This document shows, in pieces, positions 15,386 to 24,475 of a DNA stretch of 64,000 bases. How positions within the stretch are numbered: position 1 is the stretch's first letter; every line of letters begins with the position of its first letter. Made by a program: the position numbers and the translations under genes. The stretch is from NCBI RefSeq assembly GCF_900099935.1, contig NZ_FNEK01000021.1, forward strand, positions 1 to 64,000, read 5' to 3'. The stretch comes from Aliiruegeria lutimaris (GTDB lineage: Bacteria; Pseudomonadota; Alphaproteobacteria; Rhodobacterales; Rhodobacteraceae). The notes below the pieces were generated by a model. That model made no database searches and had not been told where the DNA came from. It was given only the letters and a program-made list of their open reading frames with translations.

Positions 15386-17243
15386 AACCACGGGCCAAAT
15401 ACCAACGAGCGCCCCCCGCGCCGGAAGTTCTTCCCCCTTCCAGCGCCGCCTTCTGACTGGCCGCAAGAAGGCCAAGTACGACATCCTTGTCCTGTTGTGG
15501 GCATTGGCGACGCTCTGGTTCTGGCAATGGTGGCTTGACCCAAGCCACATCCCGCCAGACGGCATACGTTATCAGGTCGCGACACTCGCTTTTTTCTGGA
15601 TGGTCTTCATGCAGGCGTTTTTCGTGCTGATCTTTCGCCGCGCGATCGTGCCTGCCGGCGACCCGCCCGCCCCGGGGTATGTCCGGGTTGCGATGATCAC
15701 GACAAAGACACCGTCCGAGCCGTTTCCTCTGGTCCGTCAGACCTTGGAGGCGATGCTGGCGCAGACCTACCCGCATGACACATGGCTGGCCGACGAGGAT
15801 CCGCAGCCCGAAACCATCGATTGGTGCGCGGCCCACGGGGTGCAGATATCCACGCGCAAGGGCCGGCCGGACTTTCACCGTAGCGAATGGCCGCGTCGAA
15901 CCCGGTGCAAAGAAGGCAACCTTGCCTTCTTCTATGACCATTATGGCTATGACCGCTACGACTTCGTCTCGCAGCTCGACGCCGACCACGTGCCCCAGCC
16001 GACATATCTCGAAGAGATGATGCGCGGCTTTGCCGATCCCAGGGTCGGCTATGTCAGCGCCCCGTCGATCTGTGCCCGAAATGCTCCGCAGAGCTGGGCC
16101 GCGCGCGCGCGAATGGATACCGAGGCGGCTTTCCACGGCATATTCCAGGCAGGCTATGCGGCCGTGCTGGCGCCGATGTGCATCGGATCGCACTACGCCG
16201 TGCGTACCCGAGCGCTGCGCAAAGTGGGCGGGCTCGGCCCTGAACTGGCCGAGGACCATTCGACGACGATGCTGTTGAACTCGGGCGGCTGGCGCGGTGT
16301 GCACGCGCTGGAGGCAATTGCCATCGGCGACGGGCCGGCGCAAACCGGCGATCTGTGCACGCAGGAATTCCAGTGGTCGCGCAGCCTTTTGTCGATCCTG
16401 CTGCGCTACACCGCCCGTTACCTCAAGCCACTTCCTCCGCGGCTGAAGTTCCAGTTCGTCTTCTGCCAGCTGTGGTATCCGCTATTTGCGCTGTTCATGC
16501 TGGTGCTTTACCTGCTGCCCATCGCGGCTGTCCTGTTCGACATGCGTTATGCAGACGTGACATACCCCGCCTTCCTGGCCCACGCGATCTGGCCGGCGGT
16601 GTCGGTGACGCTGATGGCCTACGCACTGCGCTCCGACGGTTTTCTGCGCCCGCGCAACGCCAAGGTTCTGGGATGGGAGAAGGCTCTGTTCCTGGCTCTG
16701 CAATGGCCCTGGGTGCTGTGGGGGTGCGTGATGGCCGTGCGGGACAGGCTCACCGGCGATTTCGTCGATTTCCGCATCACCCCCAAGGGCGGCGCAGTCG
16801 AGGCCCGGCTGCCGTTGCGGGTTGTCATCCCCTATATCGCCCTGGCGCTTGGCTGCATCCTGCCGGTTCTGCTGGTCGACGACCTGCAAACGGCGATGGG
16901 ATTCTACTTCCTGACGCTTCTGAATGGCACGATCTACACGATCATCGCCATCTTCATCGTCTTTTACCACCTTCGCGAAAACCGCATTCCCCTTTGGCAG
17001 GGCCTGCGTGCCGAACCTGTGCAGATGCTTTCGGCACCGCTGCTGGCCAGTCTCGCCATCGTGGCGCTGGTCTATCGCGGGCCGCAAAGCGTGCTGGCGC
17101 TCAGTATCGGTTTGGTCGACGCCGAAATCGTCCATTACGAGTACGTGGTGTCGGGCGCCGGAATGGGGGGCACTGACAACGTTAAATTCCAGTTCAACCC
17201 AAATGCCTGGAAAGTGCTTTTGGGTCTAGATGAGGAGAAATAA
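15378..17243 (+). CDS. Processive family 2 glycosyltransferase (cellulose/curdlan synthase-like)
   Basis: A 621-residue membrane enzyme that should polymerise and extrude a beta-glycan. Two N-terminal membrane segments (residues about 35-95) precede the cytosolic GT2 domain: the first Asp in WLADEDPQ, DxD in SQLDADHVPQ, and the base in LAEDHSTTMLL. The usual Q(R/Q)xRW product-binding motif appears as QEFQW, with the Arg missing although an Arg follows two residues later. At least six further membrane helices follow. No PilZ domain is evident. It is the centre of the operon with UDP-sugar enzymes upstream and a periplasmic hydrolase 2 bases downstream. The polymer is unknown; beta-1,3-glucan or a mixed glycan is possible. 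Confidence 0.9.
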   Translation: MTETTGQIPTSAPRAGSSSPFQRRLLTGRKKAKYDILVLLWALATLWFWQWWLDPSHIPPDGIRYQVATLAFFWMVFMQAFFVLIFRRAIVPAGDPPAPGYVRVAMITTKTPSEPFPLVRQTLEAMLAQTYPHDTWLADEDPQPETIDWCAAHGVQISTRKGRPDFHRSEWPRRTRCKEGNLAFFYDHYGYDRYDFVSQLDADHVPQPTYLEEMMRGFADPRVGYVSAPSICARNAPQSWAARARMDTEAAFHGIFQAGYAAVLAPMCIGSHYAVRTRALRKVGGLGPELAEDHSTTMLLNSGGWRGVHALEAIAIGDGPAQTGDLCTQEFQWSRSLLSILLRYTARYLKPLPPRLKFQFVFCQLWYPLFALFMLVLYLLPIAAVLFDMRYADVTYPAFLAHAIWPAVSVTLMAYALRSDGFLRPRNAKVLGWEKALFLALQWPWVLWGCVMAVRDRLTGDFVDFRITPKGGAVEARLPLRVVIPYIALALGCILPVLLVDDLQTAMGFYFLTLLNGTIYTIIAIFIVFYHLRENRIPLWQGLRAEPVQMLSAPLLASLAIVALVYRGPQSVLALSIGLVDAEIVHYEYVVSGAGMGGTDNVKFQFNPNAWKVLLGLDEEK

Positions 17244-17244
17244 G

Positions 17245-18153
17245 ATGACCTGGACAACGACGCGAGGACTGCTGGCGGCCGTGATGGCGGGCGCTCTTCT
17301 CTGGCCTTCCGGTGCCTTTGCGGCACCGCCGGGCGATCTGCCATTCGGTGTCTACGATCCCAACGGGGCCTTTGGCGATGACCCCAACGTTCAGATCGAA
17401 CACCTGTTCTTGCCCTGGCAGGATGTCTACCTGCCCTCGTTGCTGGAGGCCGATGCCTATGCGGCCGAGCGCGGACGCTCGGTCCTGGTAACGATCGAGC
17501 CCTGGACCTGGACGCGCGATGAACGCAACCGGCCCGAGGTGCTGATCGCGGGTATCAACAGTGGCGCCTTCGACACGAACATGAGCACGATCTGCGAAAT
17601 TCTTGGCGGATTCCAAAGTGCCGTCACCGTCCGCTGGGCCCATGAGATGGAGGACTACTCCGGACAGTTCATCTGGGCCGGTTGGCAGCCGGAAACCTAT
17701 ATCGCCGCCTACCGGCACATGGTCGATGTCTGCCGCTCCGTTGCGCCCGACATCGATTTCATGTGGTCGCCGCTTGGCTTGGAAACGGACAAGACGCTTT
17801 ACCCGTTCGAGGACTACTTCCCCGGCGAGGACTATGTCGATGTCATCGGCCTGTCCGTCTTCGGGCTGCAGAAATGGGAACAGGACAAGCTTGGCGCGGA
17901 CCGCAGCTTCCGGGAGATCCTTGATCCGCGATACGAGCGCGCCGTCAAATTCGGCCTGCCCATCGTGGTCGCCGAACTCGGCTTTTCCGGGGACGCGGAT
18001 TACGTGAACAAGTGGCTTGAGGACGTCCGCCAAAGCCTGGAGGGCCTCAGCGAGCTTGTCGCCGTGGTCTATTTCAACCAGAAGGAAGTCTACCCATGGC
18101 CCGACGGCTATGGCCTTCCGGACTGGCGGTTCGGACAGAACATCGTCGAATGA
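17245..18153 (+). CDS. Exported GH26-like glycoside hydrolase
   Basis: About 302 residues with a signal peptide ending at SGAFA. The fold and motifs resemble family 26 (clan A) hydrolases: acid/base Glu in VRWAHEMEDYSG and nucleophile Glu in IVVAELGFSG, with conserved WTWTRDE and FMWSPLG segments. Such enzymes cut beta-mannan, beta-1,3-xylan or mixed-linkage glucan. Start 17245 follows GAGGAG, two bases after the stop of the synthase gene. Its coupling to the synthase suggests trimming or release of the nascent polymer in the periplasm, as hydrolases do in cellulose and alginate systems. Confidence 0.82.
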   Translation: MTWTTTRGLLAAVMAGALLWPSGAFAAPPGDLPFGVYDPNGAFGDDPNVQIEHLFLPWQDVYLPSLLEADAYAAERGRSVLVTIEPWTWTRDERNRPEVLIAGINSGAFDTNMSTICEILGGFQSAVTVRWAHEMEDYSGQFIWAGWQPETYIAAYRHMVDVCRSVAPDIDFMWSPLGLETDKTLYPFEDYFPGEDYVDVIGLSVFGLQKWEQDKLGADRSFREILDPRYERAVKFGLPIVVAELGFSGDADYVNKWLEDVRQSLEGLSELVAVVYFNQKEVYPWPDGYGLPDWRFGQNIVE

Positions 18154-18164
18154 CCGACAGCTGC

Positions 18165-18198
18165 CCGGGGCATCGGCAGGAACATGCCGATGCCCCGG
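18165..18198 (+). terminator. Strong hairpin after the polysaccharide synthase operon
   Basis: CCGGGGCATCGGCA (18165-18178) pairs perfectly with TGCCGATGCCCCGG (18185-18198) around a six-base loop, 11 bases after the stop of the GH26-like gene. No T run follows, so it may be an atypical terminator or a transcript-stabilising end. The remaining bases up to 18469 show no gene. Confidence 0.65.
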
Positions 18199-18469
18199 CA
18201 TCCGCGTAGCAGCGCGGAAAATCAGCCGCAGACAAATACTTGAGTCCACGTGATCAGCGGCTTTGCCTGCTCTCTCCCCGGCGTTTGGCTGGGTAACACT
18301 CGCCTGGTGCCAGCAACGGCTCGGAAAGAACCTTCCGGCGTGCTATGAGAGCGCAGCGGCATGAGATGGAGCAGGCACCTCTCAGTCGTCGAAAATAAGG
18401 GGTCGGGCGATCAATCACATCGCCCCCTCCATTGAGATCGAGCAGAAAAAAAAGGGACTCCAACCAACA

Positions 18470-18751
18470 ATGACATTCGGGACAGCTTTCCTCCCGTCGG
18501 GAGCCAATCGAATTGCGCTTGGCCTTGCTGCTTTGCTTGCGACATCGACCGTCGCCCAGGCCGCAACAAGCGACAACTTCGACACGGAAGACTTACCAGT
18601 CGTTTCCACACACTCGACCAATCTCGCTCTGAACCTGTTGGCCGCGCCAAGCGCCGGCACGCCGATGGTGACGAAAATCACGATGGGGTCGGGTAGCTGG
18701 GTCTGTTCTCCTGCGGGATTCGGACAACGCTCCAGGTGCCAGGAAAACTGA
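18470..18751 (+). CDS. Small secreted SPAGFG-motif protein (copy 1)
   Basis: A 93-residue protein with a signal peptide ending near AQAATS (residue 33) and a short mature part that ends in GSGSWVCSPAGFGQRSRC. The two cysteines nine residues apart can close a disulphide loop. It shares the block N-L-LL-AP..GTP-V...MG.GSW-CSPAGFG.RSRC with the next gene, which is also 93 residues long. I do not know a function; the position between polysaccharide hydrolases suggests a secreted partner of the polymer. The start is not preceded by an ideal ribosome binding site. Confidence 0.7.
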   Translation: MTFGTAFLPSGANRIALGLAALLATSTVAQAATSDNFDTEDLPVVSTHSTNLALNLLAAPSAGTPMVTKITMGSGSWVCSPAGFGQRSRCQEN

Positions 18752-18878
18752 CGCCGGTGCACACCGGACCGACCTTCTAATCGCCACATTTCAGCCTGCC
18801 CCGTGACGCGTTGTTGTGATCTCGTTGGCACACAAGCAAGCAGACAATGACGGTCTGCCAAATGAAACGAGGTTGACC

Positions 18879-19160
18879 ATGTCTCGCACAGGTTCCTTCC
18901 CGCTCCGCCGCATCCGGCGTCTTGCCCTCACCGCCTCGGCAACGCTGTTGATTGCGGGCGCAGGGCATGCCTCTGACACCGCTGTTTCGCCCTCCGCCCA
19001 AACCGGCGTTGCGGTGACGCGTGCCGGGACTGCCAATCTCAACCTGCTTTCGGCGCCCAGAAGCGGGACGCCCAAAGTGCCCGTCGTTTCGATGGGGCGC
19101 GGCAGCTGGATCTGTTCCCCCGCAGGTTTTGGCCGACGCTCGCGCTGCTACCGGAACTGA
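18879..19160 (+). CDS. Small secreted SPAGFG-motif protein (copy 2)
   Basis: A 93-residue paralogue of the gene at 18470. The signal peptide has an Arg-rich start (LRRIRRLALTASATLLIAG) ending near GHAS, followed by NLNLLSAPRSGTP and the C-terminal GRGSWICSPAGFGRRSRC. Start 18879 is used; an in-frame ATG at 18816 would add a non-signal extension. It ends seven bases before the GH128-like gene, so the two are almost certainly co-transcribed. Function unknown. Confidence 0.72.
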   Translation: MSRTGSFPLRRIRRLALTASATLLIAGAGHASDTAVSPSAQTGVAVTRAGTANLNLLSAPRSGTPKVPVVSMGRGSWICSPAGFGRRSRCYRN

Positions 19161-19167
19161 CGCGACC

Positions 19168-20016
19168 ATGTTCCGCCAACTTCTCATCCTGACCGGGCTT
19201 CTCCTCATGGTCCAAACCGCAAGCGCACAGCAGGCCGGCGTCGGTGCCTGGGAGAACAAGAGCTATACGACCCTGCGCTGGATCGAGAAGACACCCGGTC
19301 TGGAGTGGTACTACAATTGGCGCGCCGACGAGATCTACCAGAACGGCTCTAAGCGCCGTCGGGTCGAATTCGTGCCCATGATCCACAGCGCCAGGAACGT
19401 GCGCGAACCGATCGAGTCACGCCTGGCTCCCAAGGCGCTGCTTGGCTTCAACGAACCCGACGGGCGTGGAGGCAAGCATCAGGCAGGGATGAGCGTGGAC
19501 GAGGCAATTGCCCTCTGGCCTCACCTTGAAGCGCGTGGGTTGCGACTCGGCAGCCCGGCGACGACCCGCGGGGGCACCCTTGGCCGAAACTCGTGGCAGC
19601 GCCGTTTCATGAACGAGGTCGAAAGGCGCGGCCTGCGCGTGGACTTCATGGCGGTGCACTATTACTCGACCGATGGCGATGTGGATACGTTCCGCAACTG
19701 GTTGACCGCGGTTTACAAGGAATACCGGCGACCGATCTGGGTCACCGAATTCGCCGTCATCGACTGGTCGCGTCCAACGCGGACAAGCTACGACGCCAAC
19801 GCGGCTTTTGCCTATGAGGCGATCCGGATGATGGAAAGCTTGCCCTTCGTCGAACGCCACGCATGGTTCGCGGCGAACCCCTATCCATGGCGGGGCACCG
19901 TGCCGGCGATCAACCTCGTCGACAACAACATGCGCCCAACGCCGCTGGGCGAGGCCTTCGCCGATATCCTTGCCGGCCGCGCCCCCGAAGAGATCGCAAG
20001 CCTTTCGTCTGACTGA
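19168..20016 (+). CDS. Exported GH128-like beta-1,3-glucanase family protein
   Basis: A 282-residue protein with a signal peptide ending at QTASAQ. It matches the Asl1/GH128 pattern: LRWIEKTPGLEWYYNW, FVPMIH, acid/base Glu in LLGFNEPD, VDFMAVHYYS and nucleophile Glu in PIWVTEFAVIDW, ending in RPTPLGEAF. GH128 enzymes cleave beta-1,3-glucan, which supports (without proving) a beta-1,3-glucan-type product of the nearby synthase. Start 19168 directly opens the signal peptide and sits seven bases after the preceding small gene. Confidence 0.85.
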   Translation: MFRQLLILTGLLLMVQTASAQQAGVGAWENKSYTTLRWIEKTPGLEWYYNWRADEIYQNGSKRRRVEFVPMIHSARNVREPIESRLAPKALLGFNEPDGRGGKHQAGMSVDEAIALWPHLEARGLRLGSPATTRGGTLGRNSWQRRFMNEVERRGLRVDFMAVHYYSTDGDVDTFRNWLTAVYKEYRRPIWVTEFAVIDWSRPTRTSYDANAAFAYEAIRMMESLPFVERHAWFAANPYPWRGTVPAINLVDNNMRPTPLGEAFADILAGRAPEEIASLSSD

Positions 20017-20142
20017 CCCCCGATCGGCCGCCCGTGTGAGAAGAGGCTCCGCGTTGGCGATGCCTCTCTTTCCGCCTCTGTCCCTGAACGTCCCGCGAAC
20101 GGGCGCGTTCCATGTCATTCGCTTGAACGCCCCGGCTGGATC

Positions 20143-21510
20143 TCAGGGGTCGGGATTGCAGTCATGCGTCTTGATCGCGGCAATGGCGCGCTGGCCCAGA
20201 TCCTCGGGGATGTATCGGCTCCACCCCATGTGAAAGCCCAGGCCCTCGGAATTGTTGTTGATGAAGCTGGCGACGAGCTCGCCGTCCGGCGCGAACAGCA
20301 AGAGCCGCCCGGCATTCTCTTCCTCAAGCATCATGTGGCCAGTGGGCAGTAAATCGAACAGACCCTCGGTTTCCGTCCTGACCGAGTATCTCTCCATCGC
20401 GGCGCGAAACGGGCTGGTCACCGTATCCGTCTCGAAGTCGTAGAACAGCACTTCCGAGACATTACGCACCCGACGCCCCCTGCCGGTATTTACGGCGTTG
20501 TTGTTGAAAACCGCTATAGTGTGATCGTCGACAATATCGACATCGTGCTGGTCGAGCCACGGGCCTTCCTTCATCCACACAATCTTGTCGGTCGAGGGGC
20601 GATAGAGAAGGATCGTCGAGTAACGGCGGACGCTGACGAAGACATCGCCCTTTTTCCAGTAGGGCCCGTCTTCGAGAACCGGTTGCGCATCGTTCAAATG
20701 CAGCGGGTTGTTGTAATGGAAACCGGCGCCGAAGATCCGGTGGAACAGGCCGTTTTCATAATAGGCCTTCACGATGGATTTCTCGAACAGCACCTCGCCG
20801 TCGGTCGTCATCTGCGTAATCATGTCTTCGACGAACCATTCCGTCACCCCCGGAATATCCGATTTCGCCGGGTCCGTGGCGATCCAGAAGCCGCCCTCTC
20901 CATCGGGCTCGGTCGAGTGGTGGTAATAGATATCGTCCTTCATCCAGACCTTTTCGCCACAGGCCGATATCCGGAATAGCGGCGCGTACTGGTCCTTGAC
21001 GATCAGATCGCCGTTTTCAAGCAATAGCGGGTGGATCGCGCGCCAGGCTGCACGGCGCCATGCGGTGTAGTCCATCCAGATCCAGTCGCGTCGCGCATCC
21101 GCCAGCAGTTCATTGGCATCCGGCCACCAACGATGGACCACCGACAGGTCTGTCAGGTCGTATAGCTCAAGCACATGTCGACGTTTGTCACCGTCATGGC
21201 GGCTGATAAGGATATAGCCGGGAAGATCGCCAGGATAGCTTTCGCCTTCGACCTGCCAGCCACCGGTACCCGGGAAGCGATTGGGCGATTGCGACAGCAT
21301 CCGCTCGTCTTCATGCAGCACCTCCTCCACTGTCCAGGGGGCCTTGGCGACCAGGACCGCCGACTCCCCGAGGCTACCGAAACGCGCCTTGCCTTTTGTG
21401 GTGTCATAGACGATTGCCCCGAATGTGATGGCCCCGATGCCCGCGACCACCAGCAAAAGACCGACGACCCAAAGCTCGATCTTACGGAAGGCAAACCGTT
21501 CCAATCGCAT
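20143..21510 (-). CDS. Membrane-anchored arylsulfotransferase-like protein
   Basis: A 455-residue protein with one N-terminal membrane segment (residues about 12-34, IELWVVGLLLVVAGIGAITF) and a large beta-propeller-like domain. GDLPGYILISRHDGD, WMDYTAWRRAAWRAIHPL, WLDQHDVDIVDDHTIAVF and TGHMMLEEENAGRLLLF match the arylsulfotransferase (ASST/Arylsulfotran_2) family. The HDV in the third block lies where the catalytic His is expected. Family members move sulfate between aryl groups in the periplasm, but polysaccharide-locus members are uncharacterised and may act on the polymer. It converges on the GH128-like gene. Confidence 0.8.
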   Translation of the reverse strand: MRLERFAFRKIELWVVGLLLVVAGIGAITFGAIVYDTTKGKARFGSLGESAVLVAKAPWTVEEVLHEDERMLSQSPNRFPGTGGWQVEGESYPGDLPGYILISRHDGDKRRHVLELYDLTDLSVVHRWWPDANELLADARRDWIWMDYTAWRRAAWRAIHPLLLENGDLIVKDQYAPLFRISACGEKVWMKDDIYYHHSTEPDGEGGFWIATDPAKSDIPGVTEWFVEDMITQMTTDGEVLFEKSIVKAYYENGLFHRIFGAGFHYNNPLHLNDAQPVLEDGPYWKKGDVFVSVRRYSTILLYRPSTDKIVWMKEGPWLDQHDVDIVDDHTIAVFNNNAVNTGRGRRVRNVSEVLFYDFETDTVTSPFRAAMERYSVRTETEGLFDLLPTGHMMLEEENAGRLLLFAPDGELVASFINNNSEGLGFHMGWSRYIPEDLGQRAIAAIKTHDCNPDP

Positions 21511-21586
21511 TTCTTAAATGCTCCTCCCGACAACGGACTCCAGCCGCGCCGCCGTCACTTAATTGCTAACACCTTGGTTAAGGCTG

Positions 21587-21811
21587 TCAACATAGGCGGA
21601 TTGGCGTGCGTGACGGCCGATCTTTCCGGCGAAAAAGCGACAAGGCCAAGACCATCGGGATGGAAACGAAAACCATCCAAACGCCACGCGACGTCAACGC
21701 CAGTACGTCCCCCCGATGAACATGGACGATAGCATCGGCGGCAAGAATCAGTGCGTCTTCGGCCAGTCTACGGCGCTCGTCACGATTTCTCGGATTTCGC
21801 TCCCTGTTCAT
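21587..21811 (-). CDS. Small single-pass membrane protein, unknown
   Basis: About 74 residues from ATG 21811: a charged N-terminus (NRERNPRNRDERRR), a short helical linker and a membrane segment ending in an Arg/Lys-rich tail (WMVFVSIPMVLALSLFRRKD). Its start overlaps the 3' end of the next small membrane gene by 32 bases, and it sits between that gene and the arylsulfotransferase-like gene on the same strand, which suggests one operon. No family recognised. Confidence 0.55.
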   Translation of the reverse strand: MNRERNPRNRDERRRLAEDALILAADAIVHVHRGDVLALTSRGVWMVFVSIPMVLALSLFRRKDRPSRTPIRLC

Positions 21812-22025
21812 CCTTGGTGGAGGAGTGCCGTGCACGTTTGATCATGCGCTTGATTGGGAACCACAGGAATCCCGCGATCAAGAGGATGATCCCGACGGCA
21901 AGTGCAACGGCGACCGCGATCGCACCCAGACCGGCCCCCGGCCCGATATATGCCAAGGCAGGCTGCGGCAGGAACACCGCCAGGAAAGTTGCAACCGGGA
22001 TCGACAGGCGAAGGATATGAGACAT
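21780..22025 (-). CDS. Small YIGPGAG-type membrane protein
   Basis: An 81-residue protein: signal-like N-terminal segment ending in PQPALA, then YIGPGAGLGAIAVAVALAVG, a membrane helix and the basic tail FPIKRMIKRARH. Small proteins with the Y(I/V)GPGAG motif are widespread next to sulfatase-, phosphatase- or sulfotransferase-like genes of cell-envelope polysaccharide loci, which fits its place before the arylsulfotransferase-like gene. The role is unknown. ATG 22025 is used; an upstream ATG at 22046 is in frame. Confidence 0.75.
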   Translation of the reverse strand: MSHILRLSIPVATFLAVFLPQPALAYIGPGAGLGAIAVAVALAVGIILLIAGFLWFPIKRMIKRARHSSTKDEQGAKSEKS

Positions 22026-22948
22026 GTTTCGTGCTCCATTCACCATGGATTTGCCGGAGTCCGGATCCTATCCGCCGGCTCCGGTCAGGATTTATGTTAA
22101 ACAGCGGGGCAACTGGCGTCCACCTCCCTCGGTCAGGGTGCAGGATGACCTCCCCCGGGCTTGCTGGTCTTTTCAGTGCCCTCTGGCTTGAAGCGGGGAA
22201 GTGGACCGGGTCGCATCCGCACACGAGGAAACACGATCGGAGCGCCGAAGCTTATCGGCGTTTGGGAGGGTCCCGATTTCGATCCCGAGCGGGCAGTCTT
22301 CCTTTAAGCGCGGGTCATCCAGATAACGAAGCCACGCTGGACGGCCTACGAAGCCGTCCGCCTCGGAATTGAGATGCACTACGAGGTGCTGATGATCACA
22401 ACGGGACGCGCCTATTCCTCGCCGATCTCATACGGGCCCGTAGGCTGATAGCGCCTGTGGAAAGGCCTCCTTGGTGGCGCAACAACATGCGCCGCCAGGA
22501 TTACGTCTCCTTAATCTGCCAAGCTGGCGCCATGCTCATTGCGGGGTTGCTTGCCCCACAAGCGAATTAACCTGAACTGGCTTCTGGACTATATCCTCGG
22601 GCATGTGTGGCTTGTTCGCCACTGTCGGTCCTCCATTGCCTGAACATTGCAATGGACCACTTCAGACAGGTCGCCACATTCCTTGCCGAAACGCTCGCAG
22701 CCCGGCCTGAGCTATCAACTTGATGTGCAAGACAATCTTTTCCCTTCTGACGGGAAGCGGCATTTGCAAAGGCGTCGTTCGGGACGACCGGCAGTTCCTG
22801 CTGTTCCCCCTCCGGAAACGGGACATCATTCGGCCACAGATTTCCAGCATTTGAACATTATTCAGCCACAGTTTGTTGAGAATTTTCACAATTAGCACAG
22901 CCGCATTGGGCGTATTGAATTCCATCGTCGCGAACGAAAGACTGGCCG
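22026..22948. other. 900-base gap without a supported gene
   Basis: Frames on both strands overlap here but all have low-quality, Arg/Pro-rich translations and no domain. It must contain the promoter of the minus-strand small membrane genes and of the plus-strand kinase operon starting at 22949. The final 100 bases are AT-richer (AATTTTCACAATTAGCACAG near 22879), consistent with a promoter region. Decayed genes cannot be excluded. Confidence 0.5.
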
Positions 22949-24475
22949 ATGTCCGAGTATAAAAATGAGCAGCGAGAGGCGCCCAGACCGGAAGCGGCGG
23001 GGGACATGCTGGAGGCAGGTGTCCTGCTCGCTGGCGGGCAGTACCGCATCGAGAAATTCCTGAATTCCGGCGGGTTCGGAATGACCTATCTGGCACGCAA
23101 CAGCCTCGACCGCATCGTCGTCATCAAGGAGTGTTTCCCGAGCTTCCTGTGCCATCGCAAGCACGGCCGCGTTGAGGTTCGATCGACGGGCCATCTTGGC
23201 GAGTACCGCGGACTGGTGGACCTGTTCCGGGCCGAGGCGCGGGCTCTGGCGCGGCTCCAGCATCCGAATATCGTCGGCGTGCACGAGGTCTTCGACGACA
23301 ACAACACCGCCTACATGGCCCTGGACTTCGTGGAGGGGAAGGATCTGCACGAAATCGTCGAGACCGAACCGGAGCGGCTTGGCCCGGTGCTGCTTCGTGA
23401 GTTGCTGACGAATGTCCTCGGTGCGGTCTCCTATATCCACGAGCAGGGCGTGCTTCATCGCGACATCTCGCCGGACAATATCCTGATCGACCGGCATAAC
23501 ACGCCCGTGCTGATCGACTTCGGTTCCGCGCGCGACAGCGGACGAAAGAGCAACCTTTCCACCCGGCTGCAATCGGTCAAGGATGGTTACTCGCCGCACG
23601 AGTTCTATGCCCGCGACCTTGAGCATTCCGCATCGAGCGATCTCTATGCGCTCGGAGCAACGTTCTATTTTGCGATCACGGGAGAGGCGCCGGCGCCCAG
23701 CCAATACCGGCTTGCGCAAATGATTGAACGCAGGGTGGACCCCTATGTGCCCCTGAAGGGAAAACATGACCGCTACGACGCGCGCCTGCTCGAGACGATA
23801 GACCAGTCACTGTCAGTCGTGGCCGCTCAGCGGATCCAGTCCGCGCGAAGCTGGTTGCTGGTCATCGACGACCAGAGCCGACAGCTCGCGGCGCTTGAAA
23901 AGGCGCGTCTCGATTCCCGGATTGAGGCGTTGGTGCGGGAACTCGTTATCGAGACCAACAGGGCCCTCGAATGCCAGGCGGCCGAGGACGCCTGCCTGAA
24001 GCAAAAGGCCGAAGAGCAGAAACAGGAAATCGAGGCGAAAAAACACAAGAATCCGGGCAACCGCATCAGAGCGGAGTGGGACGTTCCGGACGCGGTCGAG
24101 ACGCTGGCGGCATCAATCCCGCAGGACGACATCGAACCGGCGCTAACCGATGACCTTTTCAATCTGTTGGAGCATAAATTCCTGGAAGTGAGGGCGGTCC
24201 GGAAATTGCCCGCCACGCAGGTTCGCCCAGGTCGCGGCAACCCGGAGCAGGAACCGGGATTGGAGGCGGAAAATGGATATGCCCGCCCCATCACAGCGTC
24301 CCTCCCCGTGGTCGTCAGGTCGTCAAAACGCGTGGCCCAAGCGCCGCAAACCGATGAACCCGAAATGTCCCGGGGCCAGAAGCGACGGCCTCGGCGAGGG
24401 TTCTCGATCAACTGGAACCTTCCGCCGCTCTACGTGAGCCACGCGGTGCAACTGGCCGGAGACTTTGACCGATGA
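22949..24475 (+). CDS. Ser/Thr protein kinase (Hanks type), cytoplasmic
   Basis: A 508-residue kinase. The catalytic domain (about residues 30-290) is complete: glycine loop FLNSGGFGMTYLA, the ATP lysine in VVIKECFP, Glu of helix C in FRAEARALARLQHPNI, catalytic loop LHRDISPDNILI, DFGSARD and a KDGYSPHEFY activation end in place of APE. The C-terminal 200 residues are charged and partly coiled coil (KQKAEEQKQEIEAKKHKN), without a transmembrane helix. Its stop overlaps the start of the FHA-protein gene (ATGA), so it heads a four-gene operon. It probably phosphorylates threonines read by the FHA domain; substrates are unknown. Confidence 0.92.
   Translation: MSEYKNEQREAPRPEAAGDMLEAGVLLAGGQYRIEKFLNSGGFGMTYLARNSLDRIVVIKECFPSFLCHRKHGRVEVRSTGHLGEYRGLVDLFRAEARALARLQHPNIVGVHEVFDDNNTAYMALDFVEGKDLHEIVETEPERLGPVLLRELLTNVLGAVSYIHEQGVLHRDISPDNILIDRHNTPVLIDFGSARDSGRKSNLSTRLQSVKDGYSPHEFYARDLEHSASSDLYALGATFYFAITGEAPAPSQYRLAQMIERRVDPYVPLKGKHDRYDARLLETIDQSLSVVAAQRIQSARSWLLVIDDQSRQLAALEKARLDSRIEALVRELVIETNRALECQAAEDACLKQKAEEQKQEIEAKKHKNPGNRIRAEWDVPDAVETLAASIPQDDIEPALTDDLFNLLEHKFLEVRAVRKLPATQVRPGRGNPEQEPGLEAENGYARPITASLPVVVRSSKRVAQAPQTDEPEMSRGQKRRPRRGFSINWNLPPLYVSHAVQLAGDFDR

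Noticed and set aside
22026-22948. Several short frames between the small membrane genes and the kinase
   Set aside because: They overlap each other on both strands, lack ribosome binding sites and have Arg/Pro-rich translations. The area is reported as a gap.
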